DNA from: DASSFG01 sp035547915
GTDB lineage: Bacteria > Planctomycetota > Planctomycetia > Pirellulales > JAICIG01
DNA length: 42,344 nt
Direction: 5' to 3'
NCBI GenBank assembly: GCA_035547915.1
Contig: DASZTS010000082.1
Coordinates: forward strand, 1-42,344
Shown here one piece after another: positions 16,819 to 26,334 of the stretch; the stretch's first letter is position 1; each line of letters starts with the position of its first letter. The position numbers were made by a program, and so were the translations under genes. Below the pieces are notes generated by a model. That model was not told the origin of the DNA. It saw nothing but the letters and a program-made list of their open reading frames with translations, and did no database searches.

Positions 16819-17190
16819 ATGATCGGACTTTCGTCTGGTTGGGCGCTCGACGTCGAGCGCGGACCCGATTGGCTCTTCGTGCGCCCCGCCGCACCTGCAG
16901 AAGGTGACGACGGCTCGCTGGCGGAGTCGATCTGGTCGGTCGTGAAGCAACACTTTGTGTATCGCGTCGTGCTGGAATGCGATCATTTGGACAGGGTCAC
17001 CAGCGCACTCGTGGCGCAGCTCGTCGGTTTGCAGCGTCGGCTGCAAAAACAGGGCGGCACCTTGCGGCTCTCTGGTCTGTCTGACGAGAACCAGCAGGTC
17101 CTCAAGTCCTGCCGGCTCGACAGCCTGTTTCCACAATTCCGCAGCCGTTCGCACGCCGTGCTGGCCCACCGGCCAGTCCAGCCGCGGTAG
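16819..17190 (+). CDS. STAS-domain protein (anti-sigma factor antagonist-like)
   Basis: 123 residues with a STAS-like pattern: strand FVYRVVLECDHLDRVTSALVAQLVGLQRRLQ covers the beta-strand, the DxxxxxS/T loop and the following helix. KQGGTLRLSGLSDENQQVL then matches the next strand and helix, and LDSLFPQF the usual ending. The serine/threonine normally phosphorylated in SpoIIAA-type antagonists would lie in the DRVTSAL segment (T or S after the Asp). A start at ATG 16819 has GAAGGA nine bases upstream. No anti-sigma kinase or phosphatase gene is nearby, so it probably works with unlinked partners. Confidence 0.75.
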   Translation: MIGLSSGWALDVERGPDWLFVRPAAPAEGDDGSLAESIWSVVKQHFVYRVVLECDHLDRVTSALVAQLVGLQRRLQKQGGTLRLSGLSDENQQVLKSCRLDSLFPQFRSRSHAVLAHRPVQPR

Positions 17191-17198
17191 GTCCTCAA

Positions 17199-17233
17199 CC
17201 CTCTCCCTCCGGGAGAGGGCAGGGTGAGGGCGG
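17199..17233 (-). repeat. Palindromic intergenic repeat, copy A
   Basis: A perfect 9-bp stem (CCCTCTCCC / GGGAGAGGG) with a TCC loop spans 17199-17219 and is followed by AGGGTGAGGGCGG-type sequence. Read on the minus strand it is the same element as 26291-26326, differing by one inserted base. It sits between the convergent STAS and PHP-hydrolase genes, where it may also act as a transcription end. Confidence 0.8.
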
Positions 17234-17265
17234 CCTGTTTCACAAGACGGGCCGTCCTATTGCTG

Positions 17266-19794
17266 TTATTTCGCAGCCTTTCCCGCCATCACCGGCAAGG
17301 GTGCGCCGAGCGTGTCGCCGTTGGCTCGAAATCCGTTGCCATCGACATCGATGTAGATCGGGTTCGAGACGGCGATCGGCATGTCCTTGGCGTGATCGGG
17401 TCCCATCACCGGCCCGAGCGTCGACTTCTCGGCCGCCGCCACGACGATCACGTGCGTGTCGCCGCTCAAGGCCAGCGGCAATTCCTGCTCAAACTTCACC
17501 GTGCCCCCCGTAAAGCGTTCGGGTGTCGTCGTGCGTGTGAAGTTCAGCGACGACTCGGGCCGGCCGTTCAAAAACACCTGCACTCGGTCGATGTCGAACC
17601 AGTTCGGGCATTGCACACGAACTTGCAACGCCGCCTTGCCGCCAGGGATCGACAGGTCGTCGCCGACGGTGCCATCGACCTTTTTGCCGGCATCCTCTCC
17701 GGCGACATGAACTTCCAGGTACGGACCGCTGGTCATGACCATATGCCCGTGTTCGGCCGCATGAACCATGTCGAGCGTTTCGATCTTGGCCGGGTCGTCG
17801 GTCTCGCTTTCCAGATAAATGCGGAGGAAGCCCGAACCGTGAAAGTTGTAATGGGCGTCGGTGTTCACCACTCCCGGCAGGCGGTAACCCTGGTTGAGCA
17901 ACTGTAGCCAGTTGAAGATCGTGTTGTTGTGCACGGTGGCCCCGGAGACGATCGCCGGTTGGAAGATCATGTGCGGCGGGTGGACCTCGATCACGTCCAT
18001 GTAGCCGAAAGCCTTGCTGAATCCGCCGTCGGGCTTACCGTCGGCGTCCTTGTCGAAGAAGAGGTGACCGATATCGGGATGGTTCTGCTGCACCAGCTTT
18101 TCGCTGCCACCGTCCCACAGCGCCAGTCGCTCGATCTTCACTTCCATATCCGCGTCGGAGAGCGGCGCGCCGTGGTCCTGCGTATGCGGCTTGCGAACGA
18201 GCGGAAAGGCATTGTGGTGGTTCACGTCGCCGGGGCTGTCGGTCAGTTCGATCCCCGTGCAGGTGGCCATCCGCTCGCGGGCGTGCAGCCGAGCGAGGTG
18301 CGGCTCGTACGTCGACAGCCGGTTGTGCTCGGTGCAAGGTGCAAACTCGATATGCTCGCAGAGCAGGTTCAATACTCGGCCAAGCTGGCTCGACGTATTG
18401 TCGCCCGACGGGCTCGAATGGCTGTGAAAGTCGGCGCTGATCCAGCCTGCCGTCCGCACGCTGCGCACGAGTACCGCTTCGAGCGGTGCTACGACGCCGC
18501 GCTGCACCTCCAGATCGACGAACGCCGCGTCGTATTCCGGCCCGTGGCTCACGATCGCCTGATATTTGCCCGGCGGCAACGACTGGCTGAAGCGGCCGTG
18601 TTCGCTGTAGCGCACGCTATGGATCGCCCACTCGCCGGTCTGGTGGCCGAAATCGGGATCGGGCGTGCCTTCGCGTCCCAAAAACTGCACCTTGCACGGC
18701 AGCGCCTGACCGTCTTCGTCGGTGATGCGGGCTGCTACCGTGCCGGCTTCGGGCAGTTCGACGGCGACTGCGGACTCTTTCAATTCGACCGTTTGCGAAC
18801 CGTTGGCCGGTGCTATGATCTTGGCCACGAAGTCGCCCGCGGGAAGTTTGAATCTCAGGCGTCCCTCAGAATCGGTCCGGCCGTGGGCGTAGGTTTTGTC
18901 GTCGTTCTGGCGTACTTCGACGTCGACGGCGGCCAAGGCGCGGCCTGCCGAATCTTTCACTTTCAACTCGAACGGTCGCTGCTCCGCACCGGCCAGATCA
19001 TTGGCGATCGCCCGCACTTCGAGCAAGGTGGCGGCGGGAAACAGCCGCCGCGCCAACGTGTGATGTTCTCCCGGCTTGAGCGTCACTTGCACAGACCCGT
19101 CGCGGGCGTACTGCATGGTCGACTTATGGGTGCCCGACTTAGACTGCGGCGTGTGTTTCTCGGCCACCAGCCCGTAGGCCTGCTCAAACCATTTGTCGTA
19201 GACCCAGAACAGCGGAACATCGCCGTCGGCGACTTTTTCAAAGCTGCCGTCGGCCCGCATCTCGTCGACAAGTGTCACGGTCAGCGGCGCGTCGGTGCGA
19301 TTGGTGTACGTGGTCTCCACGAGCAACCAATCCCAACCGTCGGCCAGCGTGTAGCGAACCTCGGCCGCGGGTTTGCCCTCGGCGCCTTCCGCCCGACAGA
19401 CGAGGCTCACCGACTTCGCCGTTTGCTTCTCTGCGTTGGTTCCCTGGTCGCCGTCGACGTTGGCTGACCGCCAAGCCATGCTCTCGCCACCGGGATAGAA
19501 GGCGCTCAATTGATCGCTTTGACGATCACGGCGAGTGAGGTCGATGACGGCTCCTCCCACGTGGCGCACGGTCATGTTGGCATTTCGCTCCGCGATCGGC
19601 TGTGCGACCACCGCAACGATGCGATCGTTGCGCAGCACCAGGTCGCCGTAGATGCAGTCGACTTCCTTCCCCTGTGGTAGGTATTCGTCCCACGCGTCGG
19701 GACCGAGGGTCACGCGTTCGGCGGCCGGGAGCATCGGGGTGGAAAGGAAGACCCCGATCAAGACCAGCAACAACATTCGAGGGAGACGGCTCAT
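17266..19794 (-). CDS. Secreted PHP-domain (CehA/McbA-type) metallohydrolase
   Basis: 842 residues. A signal peptide (MLLLVLIGVFLSTPMLPAA) begins at the ATG at 19794. Residues 25-300 are a beta-rich region. A carboxypeptidase-regulatory-like domain follows (VDVEVRQNDDKTYAHGRTDSEGRLRF). The PHP-type metal motifs are ADFHSHSSPSGDN near residue 455, CTEHNRL near 488 and NTDAHYNFHGSG near 645. These supply the His, Glu and Asp ligands of a divalent metal site, as in CehA/McbA-type hydrolases that cleave ester, carbamate or phospho bonds. It is exported, so the substrate is extracytoplasmic. It lies 40 bases downstream of the PSCyt1/DUF1549 gene, probably in one operon. The frame stays open into that gene, but that extension is not used. 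Confidence 0.85.
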   Translation of the reverse strand: MSRLPRMLLLVLIGVFLSTPMLPAAERVTLGPDAWDEYLPQGKEVDCIYGDLVLRNDRIVAVVAQPIAERNANMTVRHVGGAVIDLTRRDRQSDQLSAFYPGGESMAWRSANVDGDQGTNAEKQTAKSVSLVCRAEGAEGKPAAEVRYTLADGWDWLLVETTYTNRTDAPLTVTLVDEMRADGSFEKVADGDVPLFWVYDKWFEQAYGLVAEKHTPQSKSGTHKSTMQYARDGSVQVTLKPGEHHTLARRLFPAATLLEVRAIANDLAGAEQRPFELKVKDSAGRALAAVDVEVRQNDDKTYAHGRTDSEGRLRFKLPAGDFVAKIIAPANGSQTVELKESAVAVELPEAGTVAARITDEDGQALPCKVQFLGREGTPDPDFGHQTGEWAIHSVRYSEHGRFSQSLPPGKYQAIVSHGPEYDAAFVDLEVQRGVVAPLEAVLVRSVRTAGWISADFHSHSSPSGDNTSSQLGRVLNLLCEHIEFAPCTEHNRLSTYEPHLARLHARERMATCTGIELTDSPGDVNHHNAFPLVRKPHTQDHGAPLSDADMEVKIERLALWDGGSEKLVQQNHPDIGHLFFDKDADGKPDGGFSKAFGYMDVIEVHPPHMIFQPAIVSGATVHNNTIFNWLQLLNQGYRLPGVVNTDAHYNFHGSGFLRIYLESETDDPAKIETLDMVHAAEHGHMVMTSGPYLEVHVAGEDAGKKVDGTVGDDLSIPGGKAALQVRVQCPNWFDIDRVQVFLNGRPESSLNFTRTTTPERFTGGTVKFEQELPLALSGDTHVIVVAAAEKSTLGPVMGPDHAKDMPIAVSNPIYIDVDGNGFRANGDTLGAPLPVMAGKAAK

Positions 19795-19834
19795 GGGGGG
19801 CTCAGGGGAAAGAGTCGAATTAGCGACGAAATCG

Positions 19835-22639
<2,805 letters not shown>

Positions 22640-22726
22640 GGCCGTTCCACGATTTTGATGGACATCGACAGTTTAACACGCCCATTCCCGAGCCAATATT
22701 AGATTTGCACACTCCTCCTCTATTCT

Positions 22727-22786
22727 CTCTCCCGTTGGGCTCGTCGAGGGATGGTCAGGGGGAAGGCGGATCGGCCAACGGGAGAG
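22727..22786. repeat. Perfect 12-bp inverted repeat with 36-base spacer
   Basis: CTCTCCCGTTGG at 22727-22738 is the exact reverse complement of CCAACGGGAGAG at 22775-22786. The CTCTCCC/GGGAGAG core is shared with the palindromes at 17199 and 26291, but the GTTGG arm and the spacer differ. It is intergenic and may be another member of a short dispersed repeat family. Confidence 0.75.
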
Positions 22787-22842
22787 GACCGGTGACGCGA
22801 AAAGGATCGTGGCCCCTCGTTCGTTTTTGGCAACGCATATCG

Positions 22843-22865
22843 AACGCAACGCCGGTTGTTGCGTT
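22843..22865. repeat. Short hairpin (8-bp stem)
   Basis: AACGCAAC at 22843-22850 pairs with GTTGCGTT at 22858-22865 around a seven-base loop. No T run follows, so it is not a typical terminator. Its role is unknown. Confidence 0.45.
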
Positions 22866-23036
22866 GGCCCTTGTTGGGTTCCTTTCATGCGGGCGAGATC
22901 CGCCACCTATGGCAAGTTCGCGATCTTTTCGATTCCACCGCGATAGAATGATGTGCTGCCCTGCTTACCCGAGCAGGCAACCAATCTCATTCATTCGGCG
23001 GGCGGATGCAGAAGCCTCGCAAGGATGTTTCGGAAA

Positions 23037-23042
23037 AAGGAG
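23037..23042 (+). promoter_or_regulatory. Ribosome binding site of the zinc-ribbon gene
   Basis: AAGGAG lies nine bases before GTG 23052. It is the best start signal for this gene, although an in-frame ATG occurs at 23025. Confidence 0.5.
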
Positions 23043-23051
23043 AAGGATCCT

Positions 23052-23375
23052 GTGGCGGAGTATAGTTACAGCCAGGTGGATATCACCGAAGCATTCAACG
23101 ATGATGAACGGCTCGGTCAGGATGACTGGATCACCACCGTACCCTTGAATGCCTCAACCCCCGATCCCGAGTCGATGGGCCTGCCCCCCGTAGATGCCGA
23201 TGCGGACGAGGTGTATCGGGTCGCGTCTAAGCTGTCGGCGATACGGGAGGCATTCGAGATCCCGAACGATGGCGTCTACTGCCCGGTGTGCCACATCGCC
23301 AACGCCGACCTGGGGCGGTTGCGGTCACCTTGCCCGCAATGCGCTCGGCCGTTGCTCAAGTTCGGGTGGGATTGA
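23052..23375 (+). CDS. Small zinc-ribbon protein of unknown function
   Basis: 107 residues when read from GTG 23052, chosen for the AAGGAG nine bases upstream; ATG 23025 would add nine residues (MFRKKEKDP). The first 60 residues are acidic and probably flexible (QVDITEAFNDDERLGQDDW). The C-terminal part holds a four-cysteine zinc-ribbon pattern: VYCPVCHIANADLG and SPCPQCARPLLKFGWD, with two CPxC knuckles about 17 residues apart. VASKLSAIREAFEIPNDG between them and the acidic part looks helical. The function is unknown; a small regulatory or chaperone-like role is only a guess. A second small gene starts 31 bases downstream. Confidence 0.65.
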   Translation: MAEYSYSQVDITEAFNDDERLGQDDWITTVPLNASTPDPESMGLPPVDADADEVYRVASKLSAIREAFEIPNDGVYCPVCHIANADLGRLRSPCPQCARPLLKFGWD

Positions 23376-23406
23376 CCGATCCATAATAGCCGGCAAACGA
23401 ATCAAC

Positions 23407-23727
23407 ATGTTTCAAACCCTTCGGCGCTGGATTCGTCGCCGCACCTATCGAGAGGGTCGGACGGTATCGCGGTTCATCGCTCGCGACATCCGCAGAGACA
23501 TTCTCGTCGTCTCTGCCACGCGAATCGACGAGGGCCTCATCACGGGCCGGGTACGGACATCCAACGTTCTCTACGTCGCTCGTGGTTTCGTGCCCCAGCC
23601 GGAATTCGATCCGCCGACCGAGCTTCACATCGACACGATGTGGCACTGGACGGGACAGCGCTGGGGAGGCCTGCCAGACGGCACCTCGATCGTAGATCAT
23701 CTACAGGATCGTTCAGCATCGGTTTGA
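23407..23727 (+). CDS. Small basic protein of unknown function
   Basis: 106 residues, not recognised. The N-terminus is strongly basic (TLRRWIRRRTYREGR) and is followed by a region that looks like a small beta-barrel (DILVVSATRIDEGLITGRVR, VLYVARGFVPQPEF), with an aromatic C-terminal part (HIDTMWHWTGQRWGGL). There is no signal peptide. It starts 31 bases after the zinc-ribbon gene, so the two may be one transcript. The protein looks natural in composition, but without recognised relatives this remains a prediction. The frame is open upstream into the previous gene; ATG 23407 is the first sensible start. Confidence 0.5.
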   Translation: MFQTLRRWIRRRTYREGRTVSRFIARDIRRDILVVSATRIDEGLITGRVRTSNVLYVARGFVPQPEFDPPTELHIDTMWHWTGQRWGGLPDGTSIVDHLQDRSASV

Positions 23728-23866
23728 CACAGAGTTGCTCGTTCGACTCGACCGATGCCGCTGCCTCGGACGGTCAATCGGCACTGTCTCGCATGAGCAA
23801 CTGCTCCGATGATGAGGAGCCATTCAGGACAGACCTGTTGCCCGAGAGCAACGGAGCTTGGAGATG

Positions 23867-24904
23867 TCAAAGCTGCAGGTTCAGGCCGTCTGTGTCGACG
23901 TGAATGAGGGGTAGCTCGCAGACGACACGGAATCCCCAACCGTGAGAGCGCCGGTCAGCACGCGCGGTCGCGCGATGCGATGACCGCGCAATCGCGGCCT
24001 CATTAGACCATGCGCCGCCGCGTAAGACGTGCCGGTTTCCCGACTCGGGCCCGCGGGGGTCATCCTCGGGCGACTCCGAGTAATATTTGCTGTGATAATA
24101 GTCCGAGCACCATTCCGCCACGTTACCGTGCATGTCGTAAAGGCCGAACAGGTTCGGGCGAAAGCGGCCCACCGGTGCCGCGTAAACGTAGCCGTCGCGC
24201 GCCGTCAGGTAAGCAAAAAGCGCCTTCGAGTTCCTCTTGCGGTCCTTGTCAGTAATGGAAACCGATGTCGCGTTCGGCCAATGGTCACGAGCGGTGCCGT
24301 CGGCGACATTCCCCACGGCAGGCAATCGTTCGGGGTCGTTGCCATTGTAGAACACCGTTGTCGTGCCGGCCCGACAGGCATATTCCCATTCGGCCTCGGT
24401 GGGCAGGCGGTATGTCTTGCCCTCTTTCTCGCTCAGCCATTGGCAGAAGGCCGTCGCGTCGTTCCAACTGACATACACGACGGGCTCGTTGAAGCCGATC
24501 TGCCAGTCCGGGCTCCAGGGTACAAAGCCGGGCGACCTGACCAGCCTGTGTCGCGCGCCGTAGCCCCAGTTGGGCTTACCATCGCGCTCGCTATCGAGCT
24601 TGTAATGAGCGGCGTGATAGAACGTCAGAAATTGCCCGAGCGTCACTTCATAGGCGCCCATGTAGAAACCGCGGTTGATCCGCACATGATGCCGTGGCGT
24701 TTCGTCCGAAAACCAGCTTGCCTTCGCGTAGGGAAAACGCGCCATCGACTTCGCCAAGTCTTCGCTGGCGCCCATCATGAACTCGCCCCCCGGAACCAAA
24801 ACGAGCTTCATGCCGATCGAGTTCGTCACCGTTTCGGCGGCCATGGCCGAGCCCGGTACGGCTAAGAGTAGCGCGCAAAGCATGATCGGCAAACGGTACC
24901 GCAT
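23867..24904 (-). CDS. Secreted SUMF1/FGE-fold protein lacking the FGE catalytic cysteines
   Basis: 345 residues. A signal peptide (LPIMLCALLLAVPGSAMA) follows the ATG at 24904. Nearly all the rest is one SUMF1 (formylglycine-generating enzyme-like) domain: NSIGMKLVLVPGGEFMMG, EVTLGQFLTFYHAAHY, PVVYVSWNDATAFCQWLS, YRLPTEAEWEYACRAG, GLYDMHGNVAEWCSD and HVLRGGAWSN. True FGE uses a cysteine pair a few residues after RGGS; here that stretch is RGGAWSNEAAIARSSHR with no cysteine. So it is probably not a sulfatase-maturing enzyme but one of the many planctomycete proteins that use the fold as a binding or unknown module. It stands alone and is convergent with the preceding small gene. Confidence 0.88.
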   Translation of the reverse strand: MRYRLPIMLCALLLAVPGSAMAAETVTNSIGMKLVLVPGGEFMMGASEDLAKSMARFPYAKASWFSDETPRHHVRINRGFYMGAYEVTLGQFLTFYHAAHYKLDSERDGKPNWGYGARHRLVRSPGFVPWSPDWQIGFNEPVVYVSWNDATAFCQWLSEKEGKTYRLPTEAEWEYACRAGTTTVFYNGNDPERLPAVGNVADGTARDHWPNATSVSITDKDRKRNSKALFAYLTARDGYVYAAPVGRFRPNLFGLYDMHGNVAEWCSDYYHSKYYSESPEDDPRGPESGNRHVLRGGAWSNEAAIARSSHRATARADRRSHGWGFRVVCELPLIHVDTDGLNLQL

Positions 24905-25162
24905 CGATCGACCGCGAACCAAGAGTCACAATCGGCTTCCCCGAATTTTACCGGTCCTCCCATCCGCGGTCGAATGACGGTTTTGAAAGGGGAAGGGGTA
25001 AGCGGTGGAGCTACTCATTCACGCGTTGTTTGTTCGGTGCGCGTCCGCCAAAAGACGACCTCGATATGTGACGGCTCAAGATAGATGGCTGGCTTTTGCA
25101 GGCATAGCGTTGCAAAGTTGTTATCCGAACCGGCGGGACACGTCGCATGGGCGGACGGGACA

Positions 25163-26107
25163 TCAGGCTTGGCTTCGCCAGTACGTCAGCGTGTCGCCGA
25201 TCGTTGTTTCTAGGCCGAACTCGGGTTGCCAGCCGATGGCGGACTGTAGGCGGCGGATGTCGGCGATGGGGTCGTATTTCTCGGGGCCGGGGTGGAACTC
25301 GATGATGGCGGGCGATTTGCCTGCGGTGCGGAGGAGGGTGTCGAGGATGTCGCCGGTGCGGCGGGGGATGCCGGAACCGAGGTTGTAGATGCCCTTCGGT
25401 TCGGCGCGCTCGGCGAGCAGGCGATAGGCGCGGACCACGTCGCGGACGTCGGTCAGATCGACCCAGGTGTGCAGGTGTTTGACGCGGATGGTCTCGATGG
25501 CAGGGCGGACGACCTGTTCGACCCACTCAGGCAGCATGAGCCGCGGTTCTTGGCGCGGACCGGTATGCTGGAAGGCCCGGACGATGACGGTGTCGAGCCC
25601 ATGTTCGCTGGCGATCCGCCGTACCGCCGCTTCGGCCAAAAGCTTCGTCTTGCCGTAAGCCCGTTGAGGATGGAGGGGCGATTGCTCGTCGAGGATGTGC
25701 TTCTCGGGCGTCGCCTTGCCATAGACGTGACTGGTGCTAGTGAACACGATGCGGGGTTTGCGGGGCAGTGAGGCGGCTAGCGACAGGACACGCTCGGTGC
25801 CGCGTACGTTGACCTCGATGGCGCGCTCGGTCGGTTCCGTCGTGCCGCAGTCGGCCGGTACACTGAGGGCCGCGAGGTGATAGATGCAATCGGGCGAGAA
25901 CTGGGCGAGGGCCCGGCGAACGTCGTCGTCGGCTTCTTCGCCAACGTCCCACGAAAACAACCGGACGCGCGAGTGTAGTGTCTCACCGGCCCACTTCGGC
26001 CAGGTGCCACGCTGCGAGCAGCCAAGCACCTCGTCGCCGCAGGCTCGCAGATGTTCGGCCAGAAAGCCGCCAGCAAAGCCGGTGATGCCGGTGATGAAGG
26101 CTTTCAT
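25163..26107 (-). CDS. Extended SDR, NAD-dependent epimerase/dehydratase (nucleotide-sugar type)
   Basis: 314 residues. The cofactor site is TGITGFAGG at residues 6-14. The catalytic Tyr and Lys are Y151 and K155 (AYGKTK), with Ser/Thr upstream in FTSTSHVYG. HTGPRQEPRL and LHTWVDLTDVRDVVRAY match the nucleotide-sugar branch, closest in my reading to GDP-mannose 4,6-dehydratase or GDP-6-deoxy-4-keto-mannose reductase (Rmd-like). The substrate is not decided by sequence alone. It lies downstream of gyrA on the same strand, but the 227-base gap holds palindromic repeat copy B, so it may have its own promoter. Confidence 0.82.
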   Translation of the reverse strand: MKAFITGITGFAGGFLAEHLRACGDEVLGCSQRGTWPKWAGETLHSRVRLFSWDVGEEADDDVRRALAQFSPDCIYHLAALSVPADCGTTEPTERAIEVNVRGTERVLSLAASLPRKPRIVFTSTSHVYGKATPEKHILDEQSPLHPQRAYGKTKLLAEAAVRRIASEHGLDTVIVRAFQHTGPRQEPRLMLPEWVEQVVRPAIETIRVKHLHTWVDLTDVRDVVRAYRLLAERAEPKGIYNLGSGIPRRTGDILDTLLRTAGKSPAIIEFHPGPEKYDPIADIRRLQSAIGWQPEFGLETTIGDTLTYWRSQA

Positions 26108-26290
26108 GAGGTTTTAGGACGCAGGGCAGAGTGATGTCGCAATACGAAGCCCGCACGACGCGAATGACGGTTCCCTGGATCCCGCTCCCTCGACTTAGAG
26201 TCGGACAACTTGCCTATTCTTTCCGTCCTCACTTGATCTCTGCCGGGAGACCGAAGGGCGAATGATCTTGGAGGCCGTAGGGTAGGCGAT

Positions 26291-26326
26291 CCGCCCTCAC
26301 CCTAGCCCTCTCCCGGAGGGAGAGGG
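26291..26326 (+). repeat. Palindromic intergenic repeat, copy B
   Basis: CCGCCCTCACCCTAG leads into a perfect 9-bp stem CCCTCTCCC / GGGAGAGGG with a GGA loop at 26306-26326. This is the element at 17199-17233 in the opposite orientation, with one extra base before the stem. It ends nine bases before the gyrA stop codon region, where it could serve as the gyrA terminator. Confidence 0.8.
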
Positions 26327-26334
26327 GATGGTTG

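Larger units (their letters stand above)
22640..23051. other. Intergenic region with inverted repeats upstream of a zinc-ribbon gene
   Basis: 412 bases between divergent genes. It holds a 12-bp perfect inverted repeat (22727-22786) and a smaller hairpin (22843-22865). Open frames here (for example 22705-23148) have Arg/Ser/Pro-rich, unnatural translations, and I see no gene. Confidence 0.5.

Noticed and set aside
17929..19467. Long open frame (512 codons) antisense to the PHP hydrolase gene
   Set aside because: It mirrors a GC-rich coding region, has no start signal or natural domain pattern, and the opposite strand carries clear PHP motifs and a signal peptide.
22705..23148. Plus-strand frame of 147 codons before the zinc-ribbon gene
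   Set aside because: It covers inverted repeats, is Ser/Arg/Pro-rich and overlaps a better frame.
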